Positions 1 through 8,692 are shown, counted from the first letter of the stretch. The stretch: 64,000 nucleotides of DNA from Urechidicola croceus (GCA_905181865.1 CAJIZG010000005.1:540705-604704); one strand, 5' to 3'. Numbers and translations are program-made. The notes: a model not told the origin generated them from the letters alone.

Positions 1-111
1 AGCATTCTTTAACGCATAATCAATAGCTTCTTGGAGTGTAAATTCATTTTTTTCTTGAGCTTGCATAAAAGCGCCCCATAGAAGTGTGAATATAATAATT
101 TTATTTTTCAT
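1..111 (-). CDS. TolC-family outer membrane efflux protein, N-terminal part
   Basis: Only the first 37 codons lie in the window; the gene runs off the left edge. The ATG at 111 is followed by a short hydrophobic signal peptide ending around MQAQ, then a segment resembling FTLQEAIDYALKNA. That is the usual opening of mature TolC-type outer membrane channels in Bacteroidota. Proteins of this family form the outer-membrane exit duct for an inner-membrane RND pump and a periplasmic adaptor. The start overlaps the end of the upstream tetR gene by 11 bp, so the two are very likely co-transcribed, and adaptor and pump genes would be expected beyond the window. The family call rests on a short stretch and on context. 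Confidence 0.72.
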   Translation of the reverse strand, partial: MKNKIIIFTLLWGAFMQAQEKNEFTLQEAIDYALKNA

Positions 112-706
112 TATTTTGTAATACTTTTTCTAATGTTTTAATTCCTTTTTTAGTTGCAATAGCTCTAATGTGATATTTTAAATAGGTGTCTGATAAATAT
201 TTTTGTTTAAATGATTCTCTAGGAAACGTGTCCTCATCTTTGATTCCTAAAAGTCCACTGAAATAAATGCGTGAAATAAAGTTCAGGTCAATTTCTTTGC
301 GATATAAGTCCAATTCAATACCACGGTTTAAATTTTCTACAACGCATGATTGCATCAACTCAAGTTGTTTTGATTTTAAAGTTCTAAATATATTTGGGTA
401 GTATTTTTGGAGTTGATAATGAGAAGATGATTTCTCATCTTTTACGTTTTCAAGAACAAAATTTTTGATAGCGTACAATTCTTCAATAGGATTTTTTTTA
501 TATTCACAAATACAGCCTATACCATGTGAGATAAAATCGAAAAGAGACATGGTTGCCGATTCAATAAGTTTTGTTTTGTTTTTAAAATGCGTGTAAATTG
601 TTTTTTTTGAGATACCCATTTTCATAGCAATATCATCCATGGTAACGCTCTTAAACCCATAGTTCATAAACATTTCAACCGATTTTTCTAATATTTCACA
701 TCTCAT
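101..706 (-). CDS. TetR/AcrR-family transcriptional regulator
   Basis: This is a predicted DNA-binding repressor of about 201 residues. The N-terminal helix-turn-helix is clear (VTMDDIAMKMGISKKTIYTHF, split here as VTMDDIAMKMGIS then KKTIYTHF). The C-terminal part is a variable ligand-sensing domain. An ATG exists at 730, but that codon sits inside a perfect TATATTTG promoter box. The ATG at 706 (MRCEILEKSVEMF) is therefore the likelier start. It overlaps the following tolC-like gene by 11 bp, an arrangement typical of self-regulated efflux operons. The ligand and operator cannot be read from the sequence. Confidence 0.88.
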   Translation of the reverse strand: MRCEILEKSVEMFMNYGFKSVTMDDIAMKMGISKKTIYTHFKNKTKLIESATMSLFDFISHGIGCICEYKKNPIEELYAIKNFVLENVKDEKSSSHYQLQKYYPNIFRTLKSKQLELMQSCVVENLNRGIELDLYRKEIDLNFISRIYFSGLLGIKDEDTFPRESFKQKYLSDTYLKYHIRAIATKKGIKTLEKVLQNNEK

Positions 707-727
707 AATTAAATCTAAATTCGATTG

Positions 728-758
728 CAAATATAGGCTGGAAACTTTAGAAACACAA
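728..758 (-). promoter_or_regulatory. Predicted promoter of the tetR-efflux operon
   Basis: On the minus strand, TATATTTG (728-735) is preceded after 20 nt by TTG (756-758). This matches the Bacteroidota housekeeping promoter pattern, TTG then 17-23 nt then TAnnTTTG. Transcription would start near 720, which excludes translation from the ATG at 730. Confidence 0.75.
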
Positions 759-830
759 AAAGTTTTTAAAGTTTTTACAATTTTTTAACTATTTCTTATT
801 CTCAAGAATTATTTTTACAAAAAAACAAAC

Positions 831-1802
831 GTGGTGATTTCTAAATTAAGAAAAGAGTTTTTAGAGTATTTGGAAAGTGTAGTCAAGGTAAAGGAGCCTA
901 CAAATCTTTACGAACCCATAGAGTATATATTAAAATTGGGGGGTAAACGGATGCGTCCTGTTTTGACGTTAATGAGTGCAGACTTATTTGGAGTAGATTT
1001 TTATGCTGCAATGAACGCGGCAATGGCTGTTGAGGTTTTTCATAATTTTACGTTGGTTCATGATGATATTATGGATGATGCTCCCTTGAGAAGAGGGAAA
1101 GTTACTGTGCATGAAAAATGGAATCCTAATATTGGTATCTTGTCTGGTGACGCCATGATGATTTCGGGATATCAGTATCTGGAAACCTATGATCCTGAAG
1201 TATTTAAAAAATTAGTACAGGTATTTAGCAAAACGGCAATAGAAGTTTGCGAAGGGCAACAGATGGATGTGGATTTTGAAACGAGGGCAGATGTCAAAAT
1301 TGAAGAATATTTGAAAATGATTGGGTTAAAAACTTCTGTTTTGGTGGGGTGTGCATTGAAAATGGGTGCGATCGTGGCAAAGACTTCAGAAGAGAATGCA
1401 CAACTTATTTATAATTTTGGATTAAACTTGGGTCTTGCTTTTCAGTTACAAGATGATTATTTAGATACCTATGGGGACCCAATAACCTTTGGAAAGGTAA
1501 TTGGAGGAGATATTATGGAGAATAAAAAAACATTTCTTTATTTAGTTGCTATACGTGATTGTAACGAAGAAGATCATATGATATTATTGGATTTGTATTC
1601 AGAAAAACGAGCAGATAATAAAGACAAGATTAGAGCGGTGAAAAGAATATTTAGCCAATATGAAATCCCTCGAATTATAAAGACTGAAATTGAAATTTAT
1701 ACTCAAAAGGCATTTGAGTGTTTGGATTTAATTACTATTTCGAAAAGTAAAAAAGTAGCGCTAAAAGAATTTGGAAATTCGTTAATGCAAAGAGATGTTT
1801 GA
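831..1802 (+). CDS. Polyprenyl (isoprenyl) diphosphate synthase
   Basis: This cytosolic enzyme condenses isopentenyl diphosphate onto allylic diphosphates to make prenyl chains for quinones or lipid carriers. All hallmarks are present in about 323 residues: GGKRMRP near residue 37, the first Asp-rich motif DDIMD (about 78-82) followed by RRG, and the second Asp-rich motif QDDYLD near 210 followed by KK. Chain length cannot be decided with confidence. The start is a GTG, with a second GTG directly after it; no ATG lies upstream in frame before the divergent tetR promoter. The next gene overlaps its end by 8 bp, so they share a transcript. Confidence 0.93.
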   Translation: MVISKLRKEFLEYLESVVKVKEPTNLYEPIEYILKLGGKRMRPVLTLMSADLFGVDFYAAMNAAMAVEVFHNFTLVHDDIMDDAPLRRGKVTVHEKWNPNIGILSGDAMMISGYQYLETYDPEVFKKLVQVFSKTAIEVCEGQQMDVDFETRADVKIEEYLKMIGLKTSVLVGCALKMGAIVAKTSEENAQLIYNFGLNLGLAFQLQDDYLDTYGDPITFGKVIGGDIMENKKTFLYLVAIRDCNEEDHMILLDLYSEKRADNKDKIRAVKRIFSQYEIPRIIKTEIEIYTQKAFECLDLITISKSKKVALKEFGNSLMQRDV

Positions 1803-2142
1803 GGATCAAACGGGACTGGTGATTTTTGAAAAAATCAATAAAAATAATTTATATGTTAAACTCATCAATCAGTTCAATAAAGATTTTCTTCTTACGGGCT
1901 TATCATCTAGTTTTTCGCAGACGCTACTTCGTGAAGATCTGATTCATACTCTAGTAGATTTAATCGAAGACCTTGTAATGAATCGGTTTTCTGATTACTT
2001 AAATTTATTGTATCGAGTTGATATTTCAGAAATAGAAATAAAGAAATTGGATAGTTCGGATATCCATAAAATGAGTCAACAAGTGGCTTTTTTGCTTTTA
2101 AAAAGAGAGTGTCAAAAGGTGTTGTTTAAAAGTAAATGCTAA
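1795..2142 (+). CDS. Conserved hypothetical protein downstream of polyprenyl synthase
   Basis: This is a soluble-looking 115-residue protein with no signal peptide or membrane segment. It is rich in leucine, lysine and acidic residues, with a predominantly helical pattern. I do not recognise a catalytic motif. It overlaps the polyprenyl synthase gene by 8 bp (ATG inside the last codons), so translation is probably coupled. My recollection is that small proteins at this position are common in Flavobacteriia, but I cannot name a family. Its last 17 bp overlap, on the other strand, the tail of a decayed outer membrane protein gene. Confidence 0.7.
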   Translation: MFEDQTGLVIFEKINKNNLYVKLINQFNKDFLLTGLSSSFSQTLLREDLIHTLVDLIEDLVMNRFSDYLNLLYRVDISEIEIKKLDSSDIHKMSQQVAFLLLKRECQKVLFKSKC

Positions 2143-2602
2143 CCACAGGTGAAATCTCAGAGCCGTAAATGCTTTTGCGATTTTCATGAAGAATATCATA
2201 TCTCAAACCGAATGAAAATTTTCGTGTTGCCGAGGCAACTCCAAAGTAAAGCCCTGTAGCCTAAAACGATTCAAAACTCTTCGGATATAAACCTTCCAGC
2301 ATAATTAACGTTAGATTCCTCCAATTCTGCTGAAAGTTGTAGCGCACTAAAAACATTGAATAAGGTAATAATACGCCCTTCATAAATATTTGAAGAAATC
2401 TCGAATTCTTTATCCTTAGTATAAATAACTTAAACCTACACCCAGGGCATTAGAACAACTATCGTAAAAGCCGTAAATTACATTCGTTAAAACTACTGCC
2501 ATACCTCAAGTGATCACTTAACGAGTCATGTTCTCCCTGAGAAAATAGCGGAGTTGTTATACAAATTAGTAATAAATAGAAAATACATAATCTTTTGTAC
2601 AT
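2126..2602 (-). pseudogene. Decayed outer membrane beta-barrel protein gene
   Basis: Reading the minus strand from the ATG at 2602 gives a signal peptide (MYKRLCIFYLLLICITTP then LFSQ), then SDHLRYGSSF, and a TAG stop at 2459-2461. Further recognisable pieces continue in shifted frames: NALGVGLSYLY, then KDKEFEISSNIYEG through LSAELEESNVNYAGR, then GLYFGVASATRKFSFGLRYD and a tail ending SPVVSIYF before a TAA at 2126-2128. Together these are the two ends and the middle of one flavobacterial beta-barrel protein, broken by at least three frameshifts or stops and probably shortened near the N-terminal third. Its tail overlaps the end of the convergent plus-strand gene. The family assignment is from memory; the decay is directly visible. 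Confidence 0.8.
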
Positions 2603-2680
2603 AGCAATAAGGTATTTAACGAAGGTAAATATTTTCTCTTTAAAGAAATAAAAATCTTTATATTTAAATAAGAAAAATAA

Positions 2681-2711
2681 TTGTGTAAAAGATAAATAAA
2701 TAGTAATATTG
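2681..2711 (+). promoter_or_regulatory. Predicted promoter of the CAT-anticodon tRNA
   Basis: TTG (2681-2683), 20 nt, then TAATATTG (2704-2711), one mismatch from TAnnTTTG. The tRNA begins 12 nt downstream, consistent with a short 5' leader. Confidence 0.5.
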
Positions 2712-2723
2712 CATCAAGTTTTA

Positions 2724-2800
2724 GGACCCATAGCTCAGCTGGTTAGAGCACCTGACTCATAATCAGGGGGTCGAAGGTTCGAGCCCTTCTGGGTCCACCA
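2724..2800 (+). tRNA. tRNA with CAT anticodon (elongator Met or Ile2)
   Basis: This is a complete 77-nt cloverleaf including an encoded CCA end. The acceptor stem GGACCCA pairs with TGGGTCC, the D arm is AGCTCAGCTGGTTAGAGC, the anticodon stem-loop CCTGA-CTCATAA-TCAGG exposes CAT, and the T-arm loop is TTCGAGC. Both elongator methionine tRNA and lysidine-modified isoleucine tRNA share the CTCATAA loop, and I cannot separate them by eye. The initiator tRNA is unlikely because the three G-C pairs typical of its anticodon stem are absent. Confidence 0.95.
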
Positions 2801-2879
2801 AACTACTTAATTGTTGATAGTTACTACAAATACTATATATTTGTTATGCTCGTCATAATTAGCCCCATATAGTAGATTT

Positions 2880-3077
2880 ATGAAAAAAATCACTCCAAAT
2901 ATTGTTTTTCTAATTTTTTTCTGTGCTTTTTTTGTATGTGGAGAGTTGATTGCGCAAGGTACTCCAGGTAATACTCCTCCTCCTCCTCCGGGCACACCCA
3001 TAGATGGAGGGTTGATACTATTGTTTATATCGGGGGTTGTGCTAGGTGTTTCGAAAATTCAAGGTAGAAAAGACTAA
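2880..3077 (+). CDS. Small secreted PID-CTERM-like membrane protein
   Basis: This 65-residue protein has an N-terminal signal peptide (MKKITPNIVFLIFFCAFFV), a short proline run (NTPPPPPGTP), the motif PIDGGL, a hydrophobic helix (LILLFISGVVLGV) and a basic tail (KIQGRKD). Small flavobacterial proteins with PIDGG, a transmembrane stretch and basic residues are annotated as carrying a PID-CTERM sorting domain. The layout resembles other tripartite C-terminal sorting signals. Function is unknown; an envelope location is the only firm inference. It follows a tRNA gene by about 80 bp and converges on riboflavin synthase. Confidence 0.68.
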   Translation: MKKITPNIVFLIFFCAFFVCGELIAQGTPGNTPPPPPGTPIDGGLILLFISGVVLGVSKIQGRKD

Positions 3078-3079
3078 TC

Positions 3080-3664
3080 TTATTGTTGCATCAATCGAGC
3101 AACATATTTACCAATTACGTCAAATTCTAAATTAGCTTTAGAGCCAATTTTAAACTGTTTAAAATTGGTATGTTCAATGGTGTAGGGAATAATCGCTACG
3201 CTGAAAGTATTGTCTTTAGAATTTATAACCGTTAAACTGACGCCATTGACACTTATAGATCCTTTTTCTATGGTTATATTGTTGAATTTTTCATTGTACT
3301 TAAAGGTGAAAATAGTACTTCCATTTTGTGGGTCGATAGAAATGCAGGTAGCAGTTTGATCTACATGTCCTTGAACAATGTGCCCATCTAAGCGGTTTCC
3401 CAATTTCATGGCGCGTTCTAAATTAATAATATCATTGATTTTCCAGTTGCCTACGTTTGTTTTCTGAATGGTCTCATCGATAGCAGTTACCGTATACATG
3501 CCATTCTCGATATGCACAACAGTGAGGCAGACTCCATTATGCGCAATACTTTGATCTATTTTTAATTCAGAAGTGATATTACTTTTTATTGAAATATGAA
3601 GGTTTGTGTTTTCTTGTAAAATATTTTTTATTTCGCCTAAGGTTTCTATGATGCCAGTGAACAT
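3080..3664 (-). CDS. ribE: Riboflavin synthase, alpha chain
   Basis: The enzyme converts two molecules of 6,7-dimethyl-8-ribityllumazine into riboflavin and a pyrimidine, the last step of vitamin B2 synthesis in the cytosol. The 194 residues show the internal duplication of the family. The first lumazine-binding barrel begins MFTGIIE and has NGVCLTVV; the second contains LDGHIVQGHVD and ISVNGVSLTVI. Length is normal. It is transcribed alone, convergent with the small PID-CTERM-like gene (2-bp gap) and divergent from pdxA. Confidence 0.96.
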   Translation of the reverse strand: MFTGIIETLGEIKNILQENTNLHISIKSNITSELKIDQSIAHNGVCLTVVHIENGMYTVTAIDETIQKTNVGNWKINDIINLERAMKLGNRLDGHIVQGHVDQTATCISIDPQNGSTIFTFKYNEKFNNITIEKGSISVNGVSLTVINSKDNTFSVAIIPYTIEHTNFKQFKIGSKANLEFDVIGKYVARLMQQ

Positions 3665-3720
3665 ATGTGTCGATTTTATTGATTACTTTTGATACTTCAA
3701 AAATAACAATAATTGAGTGA

Positions 3721-4764
3721 ATGAGTAAGGATGATAAAATAAAAGTTGGGATTTCAATTGGAGATATAAATGGGATAGGGATTGAAGTGATCTTAAAGAC
3801 CTTTAGAGATAAGCGAATGTTGGATTTTTGTACACCAATATTGTTTGGGTCTACTAAGGTTGTATCATACTATAATACCTTACTAAATTCGGGAGTTCAA
3901 TTGCATAGTATTTCAAATTTAAGTCAGATTACAGAAGGCAAGATAAATGTGATGAATGTATGGGATGAGGATGTAGCATTGTCACCAGGTCAAAATAATG
4001 AGGTTGGAGGTAAATATTCATTTCTTTCCTTAAAAGAATCTGTAAAAGCGTTAAAAAGTAACGCTGTTGATTTGTTAGTAACAGCCCCTATAAATAAAGA
4101 AAATATACAATCTGATGGTTTTAAATTTGCGGGTCATACGGAGTATTTAGAAAGTGAGTTGGAAGGAGATAGTTTAATGATATTAATGTCTGGAAAGTTA
4201 CGGGTAGGCTTGGTAACTGGGCATATTCCAATTTCGGAAATATCGAAGTCAATAACTCCTGAATTGATAAAATTAAAAGTTGATTTATTGTACAAAACGT
4301 TGGTGCAAGATTTCGGAATTTCAAGACCAAAGATTGCAGTGTTAGGGCTTAATCCACATTGTGGTGATCACGGGGTTATTGGAAAGGAAGATGATGAAGT
4401 TATTAGGCCAACCATAAACGAAATTCATGCGCATGGCCAATTAGTTTATGGCCCTTATGCCGCTGATGGATTTTTTGGGTCAGAAGCGTATCAAAAGTTT
4501 GATGCTATTTTGGCAATGTACCACGATCAAGGTTTGGCGCCATTTAAAACGTTGTCTTTTGGCAAAGGAGTCAACTTTACTGCTGGATTAGATAAAGTTA
4601 GAACTTCTCCAGATCATGGGACGGCTTATGAAATTTCAGGTAAAGGAATAGCGGATGAGACTTCTTTTAAAGAGGCTTTATTTGTGGGGATTGACATATA
4701 TCGTAAGCGATCTGAACACAAGGAGTTGATCAAACATGCTTTAAAAAGTAAAAGGAGAAAATAA
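3721..4764 (+). CDS. pdxA: 4-hydroxythreonine-4-phosphate dehydrogenase
   Basis: This enzyme oxidises 4-phosphohydroxy-L-threonine in the DXP-dependent branch of pyridoxal 5'-phosphate synthesis. The 347-residue protein has the PdxA opening VGISIGDINGIGIEV, the motif FAGHTEYLE near residue 140, LNPHCGDHG, and the C-terminal metal/substrate segment AMYHDQGLAPFK with DHGTAYEISG. Length and order are normal. It is divergent from ribE and followed after about 55 bp by the DUF177-rpmF promoter, so it is probably a separate transcription unit. Confidence 0.96.
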   Translation: MSKDDKIKVGISIGDINGIGIEVILKTFRDKRMLDFCTPILFGSTKVVSYYNTLLNSGVQLHSISNLSQITEGKINVMNVWDEDVALSPGQNNEVGGKYSFLSLKESVKALKSNAVDLLVTAPINKENIQSDGFKFAGHTEYLESELEGDSLMILMSGKLRVGLVTGHIPISEISKSITPELIKLKVDLLYKTLVQDFGISRPKIAVLGLNPHCGDHGVIGKEDDEVIRPTINEIHAHGQLVYGPYAADGFFGSEAYQKFDAILAMYHDQGLAPFKTLSFGKGVNFTAGLDKVRTSPDHGTAYEISGKGIADETSFKEALFVGIDIYRKRSEHKELIKHALKSKRRK

Positions 4765-4799
4765 AAAGTAAAATTAATGTAGTTTTATCTAATATTTTT

Positions 4800-4807
4800 T
4801 ATCTTTG
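4800..4807 (+). promoter_or_regulatory. Predicted -7 promoter box for the DUF177-rpmF genes
   Basis: TATCTTTG matches TAnnTTTG exactly and is followed by CAC, a common context in flavobacterial promoters. It lies 13 nt before the ATG at 4821. No clear TTG is seen at the expected upstream spacing. Confidence 0.55.
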
Positions 4808-4820
4808 CACGCTCAAATTG

Positions 4821-5360
4821 ATGTTCAAGATGAAAGGCTTAAAAGAATTTGAAATATCTTTTACAGGATTAAAGTTAGGAAAGCATCAGTTTAGTTATCA
4901 ACTTGATAACAAGTTCTTTGATTTTTTTGGATTTCAAGATTTTGAAAAATCTGACATACATGTAGTGGTAAAATTTGAGAAAAAGAATAGCATGTTCAAT
5001 CTCGAGTTTATTTCAAAAGGGGTTGTAGTTGTTCCATGTGATATGACAGCAGAGTCTTTTGAACTTGAAGTTGAAGGTAGCTTGTTTCTCATTGTAAAGT
5101 TTGGTAATGAGTACAATGATGATAATGATGAGATTTTATTTATACCACATAATAGTTATCAATTAGATGTGAGTCAGTTTATTTATGAAATGATTGTATT
5201 ATCGTTACCCTCAAAAAGAATTCATCCAGGAATTGTGGATGGAACATTAAAGTCGGAAGTTTTGGATAGGCTTAGGAAATTTGAAAACAAAGAATTAGAA
5301 GAAAACGCAGTAATTGACCCTAGATGGGCAAAGTTAAAAGAATTAAAAACGAATAAATAA
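4821..5360 (+). CDS. DUF177 (YceD-type) protein
   Basis: The protein has about 179 residues. Proteins of this family are encoded directly upstream of rpmF in many bacteria, as here (7-bp gap). In plants and Escherichia coli, DUF177/YceD proteins are linked to 23S rRNA accumulation or ribosome assembly; the role here is inferred. The start is taken as the ATG at 4821 ([10 protein letters not shown]); the ATG at 4830 is also possible. The C-terminal end contains [14 protein letters not shown], the DPRW-type segment typical of the family. The usual pair of cysteines found in some members is not seen. Confidence 0.85.
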   Translation: MFKMKGLKEFEISFTGLKLGKHQFSYQLDNKFFDFFGFQDFEKSDIHVVVKFEKKNSMFNLEFISKGVVVVPCDMTAESFELEVEGSLFLIVKFGNEYNDDNDEILFIPHNSYQLDVSQFIYEMIVLSLPSKRIHPGIVDGTLKSEVLDRLRKFENKELEENAVIDPRWAKLKELKTNK

Positions 5361-5367
5361 GAATAAA

Positions 5368-5562
5368 ATGGCACATCCTAAAAGAAAAATATCGAAAACA
5401 AGAAGAGACAAAAGAAGAACTCATTATAAAGCTTCAGTTCCTCAAATTGCTGTAGACCCAACAACAGGAGAAGCGCATTTGTATCACAGAGCTCACTGGA
5501 GTGAAGGTAAATTGTATTACAGAGGTCAAATTGTTATAGATGCTACTTCGACAGAAGCATAA
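5368..5562 (+). CDS. rpmF: 50S ribosomal protein L32
   Basis: This is a 64-residue basic ribosomal protein of the large subunit. It opens [20 protein letters not shown], the typical bL32 N-terminus. There are no cysteines, so this is the zinc-free form. The gene sits 7 bp after DUF177 and just before a strong hairpin terminator, and is followed by fabH as in many bacteria. Confidence 0.97.
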   Translation: MAHPKRKISKTRRDKRRTHYKASVPQIAVDPTTGEAHLYHRAHWSEGKLYYRGQIVIDATSTEA

Positions 5563-5579
5563 ATAATAAAAACATAAAA

Positions 5580-5616
5580 ACATAAAAAAACTCTCATTTT
5601 GAGGGTTTTTTTATGT
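5580..5616 (+). terminator. Rho-independent terminator after rpmF
   Basis: A 17-bp stem (5580-5596 with 5600-5616) with a three-base T loop; its core is CTCTCA pairing with TGAGGG, flanked by seven A and seven T residues. It can work in both directions. Confidence 0.85.
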
Positions 5617-5716
5617 TTTTTAATCAAAAATGAGCGAAAACCAATAGATTTTCGCTTTTCTTTGAAATAAATTTCATTACTTTGGCACTCTTTTAAAGTC
5701 AAATAAAATATTAAGT

Positions 5717-6718
5717 ATGGGGAAAATAACCGCAGCAATTACTGCCGTTGGGAAATACCTTCCAGATTATGTTTTAACGAATAAAATCTTGGAAAAAATG
5801 GTTGAAACTAATGATGAATGGATAGTTTCAAGAACCGGAATTAAAGAAAGAAGAATTTTAAAAGAAGATGGTAAAGGTACAGGATATCTTGCCTTCAAAG
5901 CTGCCGAAGATTTAATTGAAAGATCAAATGTAGACCCTACAACAATAGATTTAGTGATTGTAGCTACCGCCACACCTGATATGCAGGCTGCAAATACAGG
6001 GGCTTATGTGGCTAGTAAAATAGGTGCTTTAAATGCCTTTGGGTTTGATATGGATTCGGCATGTTCAGGTTATTTGTTTGGAATGTCGGTTGTTGCGGCG
6101 TTTATTGAGTCTGGAAAATATAAAAAGGTGTTGCTAATAGGTGCAGATAAAAACTCGTCGATGATTGACTATACTGATAGAGCTACTTGCATTATATTTG
6201 GTGATGGAGCAGGTGCTACCTTATTTGAACCAAATGAAGAAGGTTTGGGTTTGCGAGATGAGTATTTAAGAACAGATGGTTCTGGAAGAGAGTTTTTAAG
6301 AGTTCTAAGAGGCGGTTCTTCATTTCCATTTAAAAAAGGAGATGTGTTCGGTGAGCATGAATGTTTTGCGCATCAAGATGGTAGAACTGTATTCAAAAAT
6401 GCCGTATTTAATATGGCAGATGTAAGTAAACATATCTTAGAGAGAAACAATCTTAAGACGGGCGACGTTAATTGGTTGGCTGCACATCAAGCAAATAAGC
6501 GAATCATTGATGCTACTGCGAAAAGAATTGGATTGGATGAATCTCAAGTAATGATAAATATTGAGAAATACGGAAATACAACTTCTGCTACTTTACCGTT
6601 ATTACTTGCAGATTATGAATCGAAATTAAAAAAAGGAGATAATATTGTTTTTGCTGCGTTTGGAGGTGGATTTTCATGGGGATCTATTTTCTATAAGTGG
6701 GCATACAATTCAAAATAG
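5717..6718 (+). CDS. fabH: Beta-ketoacyl-ACP synthase III
   Basis: FabH starts type II fatty acid synthesis by condensing acetyl-CoA (or a branched acyl-CoA) with malonyl-ACP. The 333-residue protein has the active-site cysteine in DMDSACSGYLFG (Cys116), the histidine in WLAAHQANKRI and the asparagine in KYGNTTSATLP, giving the Cys-His-Asn triad. The C-terminus GGGFSWGSIFYKW is typical. A near-consensus TTACTTTG lies at 5677-5684, so fabH may have its own promoter after the rpmF terminator. accB follows in 24 bp. Confidence 0.96.
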   Translation: MGKITAAITAVGKYLPDYVLTNKILEKMVETNDEWIVSRTGIKERRILKEDGKGTGYLAFKAAEDLIERSNVDPTTIDLVIVATATPDMQAANTGAYVASKIGALNAFGFDMDSACSGYLFGMSVVAAFIESGKYKKVLLIGADKNSSMIDYTDRATCIIFGDGAGATLFEPNEEGLGLRDEYLRTDGSGREFLRVLRGGSSFPFKKGDVFGEHECFAHQDGRTVFKNAVFNMADVSKHILERNNLKTGDVNWLAAHQANKRIIDATAKRIGLDESQVMINIEKYGNTTSATLPLLLADYESKLKKGDNIVFAAFGGGFSWGSIFYKWAYNSK

Positions 6719-6742
6719 AAACTAACCACAAAACATACATAT

Positions 6743-7213
6743 ATGGATTTAAAAGAAATTCAAAACCTTATAAAATTTGTGTCCAAATCTGGAGTGAATG
6801 AGGTAAAACTTGAATCTGAAGATTTTAAAATTACAATTAAGACTGGGGCAAAATCAGCTGAGACTACAATTGTACATCAAGCTTCTATGGCACCAACGCC
6901 TCAAGCCCCATTAGCTACAACTCCTGCTCCATTTCCAGTTGATGCAATTACGGCGCCAGAGGAGAATTCAAATTTATTAGAGGTTACCTCTCCAATTATT
7001 GGAACGTTCTATAGAAGGCCTTCTCCGGATACGACTAATTTTGTTGAAGTTGGTGATTCAATAGAGGCGGGTTCTGTTGTTTGTATTATAGAAGCAATGA
7101 AATTATTTAATGAAATAGAATCTGAGATTTCTGGTAAAATTGTAAAAGTTCTTGTGGACGAATCGTCACCGGTAGAATTTGGACAGCCTCTATTTTTAGT
7201 TGATCCTTCTTAA
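6743..7213 (+). CDS. accB: Biotin carboxyl carrier protein of acetyl-CoA carboxylase
   Basis: This carrier moves carboxyl groups from biotin carboxylase to the carboxyltransferase in malonyl-CoA synthesis. The 156-residue protein has an N-terminal MDLKEIQNLI segment, a flexible Ala/Pro/Thr linker (about residues 45-75) and a C-terminal biotinyl domain with EAMKLFNEIE, the biotinylated lysine being Lys120. It lies between fabH and accC and is almost certainly co-transcribed with both. Confidence 0.96.
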   Translation: MDLKEIQNLIKFVSKSGVNEVKLESEDFKITIKTGAKSAETTIVHQASMAPTPQAPLATTPAPFPVDAITAPEENSNLLEVTSPIIGTFYRRPSPDTTNFVEVGDSIEAGSVVCIIEAMKLFNEIESEISGKIVKVLVDESSPVEFGQPLFLVDPS

Positions 7214-7269
7214 GAATGTTTGCTATTAATTCCGAGTTCATATGTATGAACTCCTAATTCAATTGAGTT

Positions 7270-8616
7270 ATGTTTAAAAAAATATTGATTGCAAATAGAG
7301 GGGAAATAGCCTTACGAATCATCAGAACTTGTAAAGAAATGGGTATAAAATCAGTGGCAGTTTATTCAACTGCCGATGCTGATAGTTTACACGTTAAATT
7401 TGCTGACGAGGCGGTCTGTATAGGGCCACCGGCAAGTAAAGATTCGTATTTAAAAATTTCAAATATAATGTCTGCTGCAGAAATTACAAATGCAGATGCT
7501 ATTCATCCAGGTTACGGGTTTTTATCGGAGAACGCTAAATTCTCAAAAATTTGTCAAGAGCATAATATTAAATTCATTGGTGCTACGGCAGAGATGATTA
7601 GTAGGATGGGAGATAAGGCGTCAGCGAGAGCAACAATGGAAGAGGCAGGCATACCCTGTGTGCCGGGTTCTGAAGGGTTGCTAGATACTTTTGAAGATGC
7701 TGAAAAATTAGCAAATTCAATGGGATATCCAGTAATGCTTAAGGCGACCGCCGGAGGAGGTGGAAAAGGAATGCGTGCTATTTGGAAAAAAGAGAATCTT
7801 AGAAAAGGTTGGGATGATGCGCGTCAAGAATCTAAAGCGGCTTTTGATAATGATGCCATGTATTTGGAAAAACTTATTGTTGAGCCTAGACATATTGAGA
7901 TTCAAATTATTGGTGATGCTTATGGCAAAGCATGTCACTTGTCTGAAAGAGATTGTTCTGTGCAAAGACGTCATCAAAAACTAACAGAGGAAACTCCTTC
8001 ACCATTTATGACTACGAAATTACGCAAGGCCATGGGTGAATCAGCGGTTAAAGCTGCTGAATATATTAAATATGAAGGTGCTGGAACAGTTGAGTTTTTA
8101 GTTGATAATAAGCGTAATTTTTATTTTATGGAAATGAATACGCGTATTCAAGTAGAACATCCAATTACTGAACAAGTGATCGATTTTGATTTAATTCGTG
8201 AACAAATTTTAGTTGCTGCAGGTGTTCCGATTTCTGGAAAGAATTATTTTCCGAAGTTACATTCGATAGAATGTAGAATAAACGCAGAAGATCCATATAA
8301 TAACTTTAGACCATCTCCTGGAAGAATAGTTACACTGCACGCTCCTGGAGGTCATGGTGTTCGATTAGATACGCATGTTTATGCAGGGTATAGTATTCCG
8401 CCGAATTACGATTCAATGATTGCGAAACTAATTACAACGGCACAGACGCGCGAAGAGGCAATAAATAAAATGAAAAGAGCCTTGGATGAATTTGTAATAG
8501 AAGGAGTTAAAACGACCATACCTTTCCATAGACAATTAATGGATAATCCGGATTATGTATCAGGGAATTATACCACGAAATTTATGGAAGATTTTATAAT
8601 GAAACCTGAAGCATAG
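7270..8616 (+). CDS. accC: Biotin carboxylase subunit of acetyl-CoA carboxylase
   Basis: This is an ATP-grasp enzyme that carboxylates the biotin on AccB. Of its 448 residues, the opening [20 protein letters not shown] is the standard biotin carboxylase start. [12 protein letters not shown] is the glycine-rich ATP loop, and [15 protein letters not shown] contains the catalytic arginine and bicarbonate-site residues. Length is normal for a stand-alone AccC. The fabH-accB-accC unit ends at a long perfect hairpin about 20 bp downstream. Confidence 0.97.
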   Translation: MFKKILIANRGEIALRIIRTCKEMGIKSVAVYSTADADSLHVKFADEAVCIGPPASKDSYLKISNIMSAAEITNADAIHPGYGFLSENAKFSKICQEHNIKFIGATAEMISRMGDKASARATMEEAGIPCVPGSEGLLDTFEDAEKLANSMGYPVMLKATAGGGGKGMRAIWKKENLRKGWDDARQESKAAFDNDAMYLEKLIVEPRHIEIQIIGDAYGKACHLSERDCSVQRRHQKLTEETPSPFMTTKLRKAMGESAVKAAEYIKYEGAGTVEFLVDNKRNFYFMEMNTRIQVEHPITEQVIDFDLIREQILVAAGVPISGKNYFPKLHSIECRINAEDPYNNFRPSPGRIVTLHAPGGHGVRLDTHVYAGYSIPPNYDSMIAKLITTAQTREEAINKMKRALDEFVIEGVKTTIPFHRQLMDNPDYVSGNYTTKFMEDFIMKPEA

Positions 8617-8635
8617 ATTTTGATATAGTTATTAT

Positions 8636-8675
8636 TAAAGAGCGGGAATGTATTTAAATACATTCCCGCTCTTTA
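8636..8675. terminator. Perfect 40-bp palindrome, bidirectional terminator
   Basis: A 20-bp arm (8636-8655) and its exact reverse complement (8656-8675) with no spacer. The GC-rich core AGCGGGAATG is flanked by TAAAG/CTTTA. It lies between two convergent genes, accC and the metallopeptidase, and should stop transcription from both sides. Confidence 0.85.
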
Positions 8676-8692
8676 ATTTAATAAAGTTTGAA

